Assembly (NCBI GenBank): GCA_043747745.1
Contig: JAYTOP010000047.1
Span: forward strand, 1 to 18,136
Reading direction: 5' to 3'
DNA: 18,136 nt
Origin: SZAS-103 sp043747745
GTDB lineage: Bacteria; Pseudomonadota; Gammaproteobacteria; Xanthomonadales; Xanthomonadaceae
Positions 1 to 6,957 of this stretch are shown here, in pieces (the first letter of the stretch is position 1; every line of letters begins with the position of its first letter). The position numbers were made by a program, and so were the translations under genes. The notes under the pieces are model-generated. The model worked only from the letters and a program-made list of their open reading frames with translations, was not told the DNA's origin and did not search any database.

Positions 1-91
1 CACCCGCTTCGCACCTCAGTAGGGGTGGCCGGCATGGATCGGAATGCCCGGCCGGCATGCGTCGGAATGGGTGGCCGGCATGAGCGGAATA
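1..91. mobile_element. End of an insertion sequence, IS21-like, with three 23-bp repeats
   Basis: Three imperfect direct copies of a 23-bp unit lie at about 24-45, 47-68 and 70-90. Each contains the core GGCCGGCATG followed by two or three bases and CGGAAT; the CGGCATG cores start at 30, 53 and 76, so the period is exactly 23. Short tandem blocks of the type GTGGCCGG...CGGAAT are, from memory, typical of the ends of IS21-family elements, where they serve as repeated transposase binding sites. One frame of bases 2-22 reads to a TAG stop (ending RFAPQ) and could be the tail of the element's last gene. The block directly adjoins the broken hsdS remnant, so the element probably inserted into that gene. 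The transposase genes would lie to the left of the window. The exact IS boundary (about 90-98) cannot be fixed without the other end. Confidence 0.6.
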
Positions 92-488
92 CTCAACAGG
101 GCTCGTGCAATTCCTGCCGAATGACGAAGCGATCGCCTTCGGCTCGACGGAGTTCATCGTGCTGCGCTCGCGAACACTGACACCAGAGTTCGTCTATCTT
201 CTGGCGCGATCAGAGCCATTTCGCGACAACGCGATCAAGAGCATGTCGGGTGCTTCGGGTCGACAACGCGTTCGTGAAGCATGCTTCGATACGTACCTGC
301 TGGCGAATCCTGATAGCGAGACGCTGGCAAGATTCGAGGCGCTGGTTCGGCCAATGTTCAAGCTGATTCATGCGCTCTCTCTCAAGAACACCAACCTCCG
401 CACCGCTCGCGACCTCCTCCTCCCCAAGCTCATCTCCGGCGAACTCGACGTCTCCGACTTGCCCGAACCCGAGTCCGTCGCCGCATAA
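92..488 (+). pseudogene. hsdS: Type I restriction enzyme specificity subunit, C-terminal remnant
   Basis: The frame ending at the TAA at 486-488 encodes the last ~130 residues of an HsdS-type subunit. Visible marks are the conserved AFGSTEFIVLR segment near its start, a middle stretch running to a SGASGRQRV turn, and the closing helix with NLRTARDLLLPKLISGELDV, the classic end of the second conserved region of HsdS. HsdS recognises DNA through two target-recognition domains and links two HsdM and two HsdR subunits; normal length is about 400-450 residues. Here the first domain and most of the second are missing. Upstream the frame hits a TGA at 81-83 inside the IS repeats. The GTG at 105 is the first usable start codon, but it is probably not a genuine gene start. 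The remnant is most likely inactive. It tells us that a complete hsdM-hsdS pair once lay to the left and shared an operon with hsdR further down. Confidence 0.75.
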
Positions 489-503
489 CGGCCGAAGCAA
501 CCG

Positions 504-1010
504 ATGGACCATCCGAAAACCACGCTTCGCGATCCCGACCTGCTCAACGTCGGCGCTGCGCTGCGGCGTTCCGCGGCGGACGCGTTGAGAATCGCGCGCC
601 AGACAGGTACGCCCTGCTACGTCTGGGAAGACGGCAGGATCGTCGATATCGGCGCCGAATCAGTCGCTGCCCAAAAGTCCCGGGCGCTCCGCGCAGCACT
701 TGCAATTCCAAATTATCGCATATACATTAATTCCAGCATGAGCCACGACCCGGCCAAGCGCCGCAAGAACCTGGACAAGCACCGCGTCGACCTGCCTTCC
801 TGCATGGACGCGTTCGACTTTCCGATGCTCACGCGCGAGGACGACCGTGAGGATTACGGAGAGCTGCGGCTGGTCAGCCTGGGATGGGCGCACGGTCGTG
901 TGGTCGTGCTGGTATGGACCGACCGCAAGGAAGGCCCGAGACTGATTTCCTGCCGGGAGGCCGAACCCCATGAACGAGTCGCGTACTACCGCACGTACCC
1001 GCAAGGCTGA
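504..1010 (+). CDS. BrnT-like toxin ORF with an extra N-terminal segment
   Basis: This 168-codon frame has two unlike parts. Residues 1-55 contain ALRRSAADALRIARQTGTP followed by a Y-WEDGRIVDI strand, which resembles small stand-alone proteins of unknown role. From Met79 (ATG at 738) the frame reads as a BrnT toxin: an HDPAKRRKNLDKHRVD opening, a central LVSLGWAHGRVVVLVW strand pair and a closing RLISCREAEPHERVAYY. BrnT family members are ribonucleases of about 90 residues, inhibited by BrnA; the part from Met79 is 90 residues long. An AT-rich stretch at 700-735 separates the two parts and looks like an intergenic promoter that has become readable. The gene may therefore be a fusion, or two units of which only the second matters. 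The ATG at 504 has only a weak ribosome site. brnA-like follows with a 41-bp overlap. BrnT assignment is good; the true start is uncertain. Confidence 0.65.
   Translation: MDHPKTTLRDPDLLNVGAALRRSAADALRIARQTGTPCYVWEDGRIVDIGAESVAAQKSRALRAALAIPNYRIYINSSMSHDPAKRRKNLDKHRVDLPSCMDAFDFPMLTREDDREDYGELRLVSLGWAHGRVVVLVWTDRKEGPRLISCREAEPHERVAYYRTYPQG
700..728 (+). promoter_or_regulatory. Possible internal promoter for the BrnT-like part
   Basis: TTGCAA (700-705), 17 bases, then TACATT (723-728) lie inside the long frame in an AT-rich patch that stands out from the GC-rich surroundings. The predicted transcript start, around 735, falls only a few bases before the ATG at 738, where the BrnT homology begins. 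brnTA operons are usually autoregulated by BrnA, so a promoter here would make sense, but no clear operator palindrome is visible. Transcript and start are predictions only. Confidence 0.35.
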
Positions 1011-1254
1011 CGTGCCCTACAACCCCAAGAGCAAGGCCGCGACCCTCACCTATTGGGAGGGCGCAACCGCCCACACCGGTGTGGCGGAGTTGCGCGCCAA
1101 GCGCGGGCGTCCGGCGAAGCCAGCCGATGACCGCAAGGAGCAGATTGCCCTGCGCGTGGACAAGGAAGTCCTGGAGTGGTATCGCGCACTGGGGAGCGGA
1201 TGGCAGACCCGTATGAATGCGGTCCTGAAGGCTTTCCGCGATGCGACGATATAG
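970..1254 (+). CDS. BrnA-family antitoxin
   Basis: This 94-residue protein ends in the signature of BrnA antitoxins: RKEQIALRVDKEVLEWYRAL, then a GSGWQTRMNAVLKAF segment. The pattern (basic linker, beta strand with alternating residues, helix, G-WQTRMN-AL helix) is a ribbon-helix-helix DNA-binding fold. The preceding RGRPAKPADD stretch is a basic linker common in this family. BrnA neutralises BrnT and represses the operon. The start at 970 is supported by GGGAGG at 955-960, nine bases upstream. The gene begins inside the toxin frame (41-bp overlap), so the two are probably translated together. A toxin-first order with antitoxin second is the normal brnTA arrangement. Confidence 0.75.
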   Translation: MNESRTTARTRKADVPYNPKSKAATLTYWEGATAHTGVAELRAKRGRPAKPADDRKEQIALRVDKEVLEWYRALGSGWQTRMNAVLKAFRDATI

Positions 1255-1269
1255 CGGCCAGGGACGGCC

Positions 1270-1638
1270 ATGAACATCAAACCGATCAAGACCCGGACGG
1301 ACTACAAGGCGGCCCTCAAGGCCATAGAGTTGCTGATGTCCGCGCGCGCCAACACGCCCGAAGGCGACCGCCTGGACGTGCTGGTGACACTGGTCGAGGC
1401 CTGGGAGCGCAAGCACTTCCCGATGGACCTGCCCGACGCGGTGGAAGCGATCAAGTTCCGCATGGAACAGCAGGGCCTGACCGCGAAAGACCTGGAGCCA
1501 CTGATCGGCCGCAGCAACCGTGTGTACGAAGTATTGAACCGCAAGCGCGGGCTGACCCTGGCGATGATCCAGAAACTGCACGCGGGGCTGGGCATCCCGG
1601 CCGAAAGCCTGCTCAAGCAAACCGCAGCGGCAGCCTGA
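1270..1638 (+). CDS. HigA-like antitoxin / XRE-type regulator without visible toxin
   Basis: This 122-residue protein matches the HigA type that carries an N-terminal extension before the helix-turn-helix domain. Residues 1-60 contain KTRTDYKAALKAIELLM and a GDRLDVLVTLVEAWE helix. Residues 70-115 hold the DNA-binding domain (FRMEQQGLTAKDLEPLIG, then SNRVYEVLNRKRGLTLAMI and an LH-GLGIP end). Such proteins normally follow a higB mRNA interferase gene; here the preceding gene is brnA-like and no HigB reading frame is visible. The start at 1270 has GGGA at 1261-1264. It sits 15 bases after the BrnA stop and 10 bases before hsdR, so it is probably transcribed with both. It could act as an orphan antitoxin or as a regulator of the restriction operon. 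Family assignment is firm, role is not. Confidence 0.75.
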   Translation: MNIKPIKTRTDYKAALKAIELLMSARANTPEGDRLDVLVTLVEAWERKHFPMDLPDAVEAIKFRMEQQGLTAKDLEPLIGRSNRVYEVLNRKRGLTLAMIQKLHAGLGIPAESLLKQTAAAA

Positions 1639-1648
1639 GCCGCCGCGC

Positions 1649-4600
1649 ATGCGTCCGGGCTCGCCAGTTGCAGACATTCGCGGCAGCTACGGCGAACTCG
1701 CGCTGGTGGAACAACCAGCGATCGACCTGCTGCAATCGCTGGGCTGGACGCACGCCAACCTGTTCGCCGAAACCTTCGGCGAGCACGGCACCGAAGGCCG
1801 CAGAAGCGAACATCAGGTCGTCCTCATGCGACGACTGGATGCGGCCTTGCGCCGGCTCAATCCGGGGCTGCCGGATGATGCGTATGCGCAGGCCGTCGAT
1901 CAGATCGCGATGGATCGTTCGAAGCAGATCGCAGTCAATGCCAACCGCGAGGTGTATCGGCTGCTGAAGGACGGCGTGAAGGTCACCGTGCTCGACGAGC
2001 ACGGCGAACAGGTGACAGAAACCCTGCGCGTGATCGACTGGAACGATCCGCGCAACAACGAGTTCTATCTCACCTCGCAGATGTGGGTGGCCGGCGACAT
2101 GTACCGGCGTCGCTGCGACCTGGTCGGGTTCGTCAACGGCCTGCCGCTGGTCTTCATCGAATTGAAGAAGCCGAGCGTGCCGCTCAAAAGCGCGTTCGAC
2201 GACAACCTGCGCGACTATCGCGGGCAGTCCGTGCCGCAATTGTTCCATCCCAATGCCTTCATCCTGCTGTCGAACGGCTCCGATACGCGGGTTGGCACGT
2301 TGACCAGCGCGTGGGAGCACTTCTTCGATTGGAAGCGCATCGATGACGAGGCCGAGGTCGGCAGGGTGTCGCTGGAGCGCGCGTTGCGCGGCCTGCTGGA
2401 GCCGGCTCGGTTGCTGGACTACATCGAGAACTTCACGGTGTTCGAGGAAGGGAAGGGCGGGCTGATCAAGAAGGTCGCGAAGAACCACCAGTTTCTCGGG
2501 GTGAACAAGGCGATTGCGCGGTTGGTGGAATTGCGAACAGCTTCACCCTCACCCCCAACCCCTCTCCCGCAGGCTGGAGAGGGGAGAAAAAGGCTCGGCG
2601 TGTTCTGGCACACCCAAGGCTCGGGCAAGAGCCTGTCGATGGTGTTCTTCACGCAGAAGGTGCTGCGCCGGGTGATTGGCAGCTGCACGTTCGTGATCGT
2701 GACCGACCGCGAGGAACTCGACGACCAGATCAGCAAGACCTTCAAGAACACCGGCGCGACGATGAAGGACGACGTGCGCGCGACCAGCGCCGAGAACCTC
2801 AAGGAACTGCTGCGCGGCAACGAGCGCTACATCTTCACCCTGATCCAGAAATTCCGCACCGAGGCCGGCCAGCGTTACCCGGTGCTGTCCGAACGATCCG
2901 ACGTGATCGTGATCACCGACGAGGCGCACCGCAGCCAGTACGACATCTTCGCGCTGAACATGCGCAACGCGCTGCCGAACGCCGGCTTCCTCGGTTTCAC
3001 CGGCACGCCGCTCATCCAGGGCGAAGAGGAGCGCACCCGCGACGTGTTCGGCGACTACGTGAGCGTCTACGACTTCGCCAAGTCCATCGAGGACGGCGCG
3101 ACGGTCCCGCTGTACTACGAGAACCGCATCCCCGAGGTGCAGCTCACCAACAAGGATCTCAACGACGACCTCGAAGCCCTGCTGGAGGCTGCGGAGCTGG
3201 ACGAGGCGCAGGAGAAGAAGCTCGAACGCGAGTTCGCCCGCGAGTACCACATCATCACCCGTGAGGACCGGCTGGAAGCGATAGCACGCGACATCGTGGC
3301 GCACTTCACCGGCCGCGGTTATCGCGGCAAGGCAATGATGATCTGCATCGACAAGGCGACCGCGGTGCGCATGTACGACAAAGTGCAGGCGAACTGGAAG
3401 GCGGAGATCGAACGCCTGAAGGCCGAGCTGGCAGCGGCGAAAGGCGATGCGCGTGAAGTGTTGATCGCCCGAATCCGGTTGATGGAGACGACCGACATGG
3501 CCGTCGTGGTGTCGCAGGGCCAGAACGAGGTCGAGGACTTGCGTGCCAAGGGACTGGAAATCATGCCGCACCGCCAGCGGTTGTTGAAGGAAGATCTCGA
3601 CGAGACCTTCAAGGACCCCGACAGCAACCTGCGTCTGGTGTTCGTCTGCGCGATGTGGATCACCGGCTTCGACGTGCCAACGTGCTCGACGATCTATCTC
3701 GACAAGCCGATGCGCGCACACACCCTGATGCAAACGATTGCCCGCGCGAACCGCGTGTCGCCAGGCAAGGAGTCCGGACTGATCGTCGATTACGTCGGCA
3801 TCTTCCGCGCGCTGCAAAAGGCCCTCGCTATCTATGCGCGACCAACTGCCGGTGTCGAAGGGGGCGGAAATCCAATCGAAACCAAGTCGCTGCTGGTTGC
3901 CGCCTTGCGCGAATCGCTGGCCGAAGCACAGCAGTTCTGCGAGGCGCGTGGAATCGATCTTCCGGCCATCGCGCGGTCTGCCGAATACGAGCGCATCGGG
4001 CGGATCGACGACGCCATCGAAGCGATCCTGTATTCCGAAGCCGACAAGAAACATTACCTGCAACTGGCGTCGCGGGTGGCGCGTCTGTTCAAGGCGATCC
4101 TTCCGGACCCGGCGGCCAATGATCTGGCGCCGATGTCGATCCTCGTGGCTTACCTGGCGGCGACGATCAGGGCAAAGACCGATCCGCCGGATATTTCATC
4201 GGTGATGGGCGATGTGGAGGCACTGCTCAACGATTCCATCGCGACCGAGGGTTACCACATCGGGCCGGCGACGCGTCCCGAAGCGCTGATCAATCTCTCC
4301 GAGATCGATTTCGAGGCGCTTCAGCAGAAATTCGCCGAAGGCCACAAGCACACCCAGGCCGAAAAGCTGCGTCGCCTGATCGAAGGCAAGCTCGCCGAGA
4401 TGTTGCGGATGAATCCCGCGCGCCTGGACTTCGCCGAGAAGTTCCAGAAACTGATCGAGGACTACAACGCCGGCAGCAAGAACGTCGAAGAGCTTTTCGC
4501 CGAACTGGTGAAGTTCGCGCACGAATTGACCGACGAGGAAAAGCGTGGCGTTGCCGAAGGATTGAGCGAGGAAGAACTCGCACTCTTTGACATCCTGACC

Positions 4601-4897
4601 AAGCCCGAACCGGTGCTGTCGAAGAAGGAAGAAGCCGACGTCAAGAAAGTCTGCCGCGAATTGCTCGACTCACTGAAGCGCGAAAAGCTGGTGCTGGACT
4701 GGCGTGAGAAGCAGCAGGCGAGGGCGGCCGTAATGCAGGCGTTGAAGCTGGAGATGCGCCGCCTCCCCGAGCCGTACACGAGGGACGTCCGCAACGAAAA
4801 GCTCGCGCGTGCTTATGCGCACGTGTATGACCACTACTTTGGAGCAGGCAACAGCGTTTATTGCGGGGCGAACGCGGCACAATCGGCCCACGGTTAA
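1649..4897 (+). CDS. hsdR: Type I restriction enzyme R subunit, ATP-dependent translocase/nuclease
   Basis: HsdR is the motor and nuclease of type I restriction complexes. The 1082-residue length is normal for the family. The N-terminal nuclease domain shows the PD-(D/E)xK pattern: Asp157 in RRRCDLVG and Glu171-x-Lys173 in VFIELKKPS. The SF2 helicase follows: Walker A TQGSGKS (322-328), VTDREELDDQ (351-360), DEAH (424-427), TGTP (451-454), and later WITGFDVP and ARANRV boxes. The C-terminus (YDHYFGAGNSVY) is typical. No key residue is missing, so the protein could be active if supplied with HsdM and HsdS from elsewhere. A palindromic repeat adds an in-frame proline-rich insert at residues ~298-313, just before Walker A. 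The start at 1649 lacks a good ribosome site but is 10 bases after the previous stop, so coupling is likely; GTG at 1706 is the alternative. With hsdS broken, this copy may be stranded. Confidence 0.93.
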   Translation: MRPGSPVADIRGSYGELALVEQPAIDLLQSLGWTHANLFAETFGEHGTEGRRSEHQVVLMRRLDAALRRLNPGLPDDAYAQAVDQIAMDRSKQIAVNANREVYRLLKDGVKVTVLDEHGEQVTETLRVIDWNDPRNNEFYLTSQMWVAGDMYRRRCDLVGFVNGLPLVFIELKKPSVPLKSAFDDNLRDYRGQSVPQLFHPNAFILLSNGSDTRVGTLTSAWEHFFDWKRIDDEAEVGRVSLERALRGLLEPARLLDYIENFTVFEEGKGGLIKKVAKNHQFLGVNKAIARLVELRTASPSPPTPLPQAGEGRKRLGVFWHTQGSGKSLSMVFFTQKVLRRVIGSCTFVIVTDREELDDQISKTFKNTGATMKDDVRATSAENLKELLRGNERYIFTLIQKFRTEAGQRYPVLSERSDVIVITDEAHRSQYDIFALNMRNALPNAGFLGFTGTPLIQGEEERTRDVFGDYVSVYDFAKSIEDGATVPLYYENRIPEVQLTNKDLNDDLEALLEAAELDEAQEKKLEREFAREYHIITREDRLEAIARDIVAHFTGRGYRGKAMMICIDKATAVRMYDKVQANWKAEIERLKAELAAAKGDAREVLIARIRLMETTDMAVVVSQGQNEVEDLRAKGLEIMPHRQRLLKEDLDETFKDPDSNLRLVFVCAMWITGFDVPTCSTIYLDKPMRAHTLMQTIARANRVSPGKESGLIVDYVGIFRALQKALAIYARPTAGVEGGGNPIETKSLLVAALRESLAEAQQFCEARGIDLPAIARSAEYERIGRIDDAIEAILYSEADKKHYLQLASRVARLFKAILPDPAANDLAPMSILVAYLAATIRAKTDPPDISSVMGDVEALLNDSIATEGYHIGPATRPEALINLSEIDFEALQQKFAEGHKHTQAEKLRRLIEGKLAEMLRMNPARLDFAEKFQKLIEDYNAGSKNVEELFAELVKFAHELTDEEKRGVAEGLSEEELALFDILTKPEPVLSKKEEADVKKVCRELLDSLKREKLVLDWREKQQARAAVMQALKLEMRRLPEPYTRDVRNEKLARAYAHVYDHYFGAGNSVYCGANAAQSAHG
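2543..2590. repeat. Palindromic REP-like repeat inside hsdR
   Basis: CCCCTCTCC (2559-2567) and GGAGAGGGG (2576-2584) form a perfect 9-bp stem with an 8-base loop. They follow a CACCCTCACCCCC lead-in. This is the widely dispersed element of Xanthomonadales and other GC-rich proteobacteria, normally found between genes. Here it is read in frame as SPSPPTPLPQAGEG and leaves hsdR open. Confidence 0.75.
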
Positions 4898-5006
4898 GAG
4901 AATTTGTGGCTGAAACTGGTTACTCAGCTCGATGGCACTGGAAGGAAGGGGGCAGAAACACTTCCTGACCCAATCTCTAGTGTGCCTCACCCGAGTTCGG
5001 TCACCC
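4898..5006. other. Gap between convergent hsdR and membrane protein gene
   Basis: This 109-base spacer lies between the 3' ends of two convergent genes. I see no strong terminator with a T run. Its right end (5001-5013) repeats the TCACCCTCACCCC lead-in of the element found inside hsdR. Confidence 0.4.
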
Positions 5007-5030
5007 TCACCCCGGCCCCCGCTCCTCCAG
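5001..5030. repeat. Partial copy of the REP-like repeat
   Basis: TCACCCTCACCCC at 5001-5013 is identical to 2543-2555 in hsdR and is followed by a C-rich GGCCCCCGCTCCTCC segment. The return arm of the hairpin is missing, so this appears to be a decayed or truncated copy. It supplies the stop codon (5007-5009) and the last few codons (EERGPG) of the minus-strand membrane protein gene. Confidence 0.5.
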
Positions 5031-5555
5031 CCGATGCAGCCGCTCCGGCACGTCGTGCTTGTTGAGGGACCGCATCAGCAAGCTCCCGAACAGCGCCACG
5101 GCAATAGTCGCAAGGATCGCCGCGACGAAATGCTTGCGCCGCCACTGCCCCGGCGCGGGTGCGAACGCGACCAGCGCGAACGCGGCGGCGATCACCGTCA
5201 CCGCGTCGAAGCTCACGCGCTGCCAGTAGTCGCCGCCGAGGTGCAGCCACATGCCGAATTCGTCGAAGGTCAGCGCGAGGCCGATTCCGTAGAGCGCCGC
5301 GCACCAGGTGAGCCGCCGGCCCGTCGGTGGCGAGAGCAGGGTCCATGCGCCAGTGCCGACCAGCAGGAAGATCCCATAGTTGAGATGGTGGACGTGGGTG
5401 CCGCCCAGGTGCAGGTACAGGTCGGGCAGCCAGCGCTCCATGATCAGGAACACCAGGACGCGGCTCAGCACGAAGGTCAGCAGGAACACGAACAGCACGA
5501 TGCGCGCGAGATGGCGCACGCCGTGCCTTGTCTCTATCGGATCCTCGTCGGCCAT
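5007..5555 (-). CDS. Conserved integral membrane protein of unknown function
   Basis: This 182-residue protein has about five hydrophobic segments: residues ~17-39, 56-74, 84-104, 115-131 and 142-158. Between them are two striking polar motifs: HVHH (54-57) with NYG directly after, and LTFDEFGMWL (95-104). Histidines and an Asp-Glu pair inside or next to helices suggest metal or proton binding, but I know of no established function. Similar HxHH plus DEF-WL proteins occur as conserved hypothetical membrane proteins, chiefly in actinobacteria, as far as I recall. The start at 5555 is chosen because AAAGGG lies seven bases upstream; a longer frame to 5591 has no such site. The gene faces hsdR tail to tail and is divergent from pip. 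Its end runs into a REP-like remnant, so the original C-terminus may have been altered. Confidence 0.75.
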   Translation of the reverse strand: MADEDPIETRHGVRHLARIVLFVFLLTFVLSRVLVFLIMERWLPDLYLHLGGTHVHHLNYGIFLLVGTGAWTLLSPPTGRRLTWCAALYGIGLALTFDEFGMWLHLGGDYWQRVSFDAVTVIAAAFALVAFAPAPGQWRRKHFVAAILATIAVALFGSLLMRSLNKHDVPERLHRLEERGPG

Positions 5556-5670
5556 CGCATTGCCCTTTGGCGGTCGCCGCCACGATCCCAACCCCGGGAT
5601 GCCGCGTCAAGCATCGAACCGGGGCAGCGATTCGCTAGACTTGCCGCTTCCCCGTCATCGGCGAGTTCCC

Positions 5671-6612
5671 ATGCGCACGTTGTATCCCGAGATCGAACCG
5701 TTCGACAGTGGCATGCTGAAAGTCGATGGCCGCCATACGCTGCATTACGAGCAGTGCGGCAACCCGATCGGCAAGCCGGTCGTGCTGCTGCATGGCGGGC
5801 CGGGCGCGGGCTGCGGGGCGAAGATGCGGCGCTTTCACGATCCCGAAAAGTACCGCATCGTGCTGTTCGACCAGCGCGGCAGCGGACGTTCGACGCCGCA
5901 CGCCGATCTCATCGACAACACCACGCAGCATCTCGTCGCTGACATCGAAACTTTGCGCGCGCACCTGCGCATCGCGCGCTGGCAGGTATTCGGCGGCAGC
6001 TGGGGCTCGACGCTTGCGCTGGCGTATGCCGAAGCACATCCGCAGGTCGTCACCGAACTGGTGCTGCGCGGCATCTTCATGCTGCGGCGCTGGGAACTCG
6101 AGTGGTTCTACCAGGAAGGCACCTCGCGGCTGTTTCCTGATGCATGGGATGGCTATCTGGCTGCAATTCCTTCCGTCGAACACCACGACCTCATCTCGGC
6201 CTATCATCGCCGCCTCACCAGCGACGATGAAGCGACGCGTCTTGCCGCAGCGCGCGCGTGGTCGGTGTGGGAAGGCTCGACCAGTTTCCTGCGCCAGGAC
6301 CCGGACTTCATCGACTCGTACGAGGACGCGCGGTTCGCGCTCGCGTTCGCGCGCATCGAATGCCACTACTTCGTCAACGGTGGATTCTTCGAGGTCGAGG
6401 ATCAGTTGCTGCGCGACGTGCACCGCATCAAGGACATCCCCGGCGTGATCGTGCACGGCCGCTACGATGTGGTCTGCCCGCTTGCGAGCGCATGGGAACT
6501 GCACAAGGCGTGGCCGAAGTCGAAGCTGGAGATCAGCCCTGCGTCTGGGCACTCTGGGTTCGAGGCCGAGAACGTCGATGCGTTGGTGCGGGCGACGGAT
6601 GGGTTTGCTTGA
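5671..6612 (+). CDS. pip: Proline iminopeptidase
   Basis: This alpha/beta-hydrolase removes N-terminal proline from peptides in the cytoplasm. The 313-residue length equals the well-studied Xanthomonas enzyme, and the catalytic triad falls at the same numbers: Ser110 in GGSWGSTLALAYA, Asp266 in HGRYDVVCP and His294 in SGHSGFE. The oxyanion-hole motif HGGPGAGC is at 41-48 and the DQRGSGRS signature at 67-74. The helical cap domain lies between about 135 and 240, with the conserved W-WE pair and an RIE-HYF-NGGF segment (Glu230, which binds the substrate amino group in the family). The frame is open 97 codons further upstream, but homology begins exactly at 5671. A TAGACT hexamer at 5635-5640 could be the -10 box. 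It stands alone, divergent from the membrane protein gene and convergent with the toxin-antitoxin pair. Confidence 0.96.
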   Translation: MRTLYPEIEPFDSGMLKVDGRHTLHYEQCGNPIGKPVVLLHGGPGAGCGAKMRRFHDPEKYRIVLFDQRGSGRSTPHADLIDNTTQHLVADIETLRAHLRIARWQVFGGSWGSTLALAYAEAHPQVVTELVLRGIFMLRRWELEWFYQEGTSRLFPDAWDGYLAAIPSVEHHDLISAYHRRLTSDDEATRLAAARAWSVWEGSTSFLRQDPDFIDSYEDARFALAFARIECHYFVNGGFFEVEDQLLRDVHRIKDIPGVIVHGRYDVVCPLASAWELHKAWPKSKLEISPASGHSGFEAENVDALVRATDGFA

Positions 6613-6631
6613 TGTTGCGCATGCATCGATC

Positions 6632-6647
6632 GGCGCAAAAATGCGCC
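6632..6647. terminator. Short hairpin between convergent genes
   Basis: GGCGCA (6632-6637), an AAAA loop and TGCGCC (6642-6647) form a 6-bp GC-rich stem between the stop of pip and the stop of the minus-strand toxin gene. It could serve transcripts from both sides, but neither side has a T run, so intrinsic termination is only a possibility. Confidence 0.35.
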
Positions 6648-6648
6648 T

Positions 6649-6957
6649 TCAGGTATCGCTGGATGCGAGGCGACGCTTGCGAAGCAGCCGCTCCCCGCGC
6701 AGCGCATGGACGATGAAGACGGTCTTGCCGTCGTGGCGATAGAACACGCGGCAAGGCGGCTCGACGAGTTGCCGGTAGCGTGAACCCTTGAGTTCCTGTG
6801 GCCGGCTGCCACTGTCGGGATGCTCGGCCAGTTGACCGACATGCTCGAGAACCCGGTGCACAAACTCCGAAGCCGCTGCGGGATTTTCAAGCGCGATGTA
6901 ATCGGCGATGGCGTCGAGGTCGCTCAACGCAGGCTCGGTCCAGATTATTTCAGCCAT
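6649..6957 (-). CDS. RelE/ParE-family toxin
   Basis: This 102-residue protein has the ParE/RelE pattern: IIWTEPALSDLDAIADYIA at the N-terminus, an A-E---R---H---L-EHPDSGSRP middle, then YRQLVEPPCRVFYRH and a terminal VFIVHALRGERLL strand-helix. ParE members poison DNA gyrase, whereas RelE members cut mRNA on the ribosome. The sequence lacks an obvious catalytic set for RelE, and the overall pattern is closer to ParE, but the target cannot be settled by eye. Its ATG lies inside the end of the antitoxin gene (13-base overlap), the usual antitoxin-first arrangement with coupled translation. Confidence 0.85.
   Translation of the reverse strand: MAEIIWTEPALSDLDAIADYIALENPAAASEFVHRVLEHVGQLAEHPDSGSRPQELKGSRYRQLVEPPCRVFYRHDGKTVFIVHALRGERLLRKRRLASSDT

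Noticed and set aside
24..90. Three 23-bp direct repeats as a CRISPR array
   Set aside because: The copies are adjacent with no unique spacers and share only a core; they fit an IS end instead.
2549..4063. Long minus-strand open frame (504 codons) inside hsdR
   Set aside because: Antisense shadow of a GC-rich gene; it shows no domain, while hsdR has all its motifs on the plus strand.
5380..5670. 97-residue N-terminal extension of proline iminopeptidase
   Set aside because: The triad numbering and family homology fit the start at 5671; the extension shadows the membrane protein gene.
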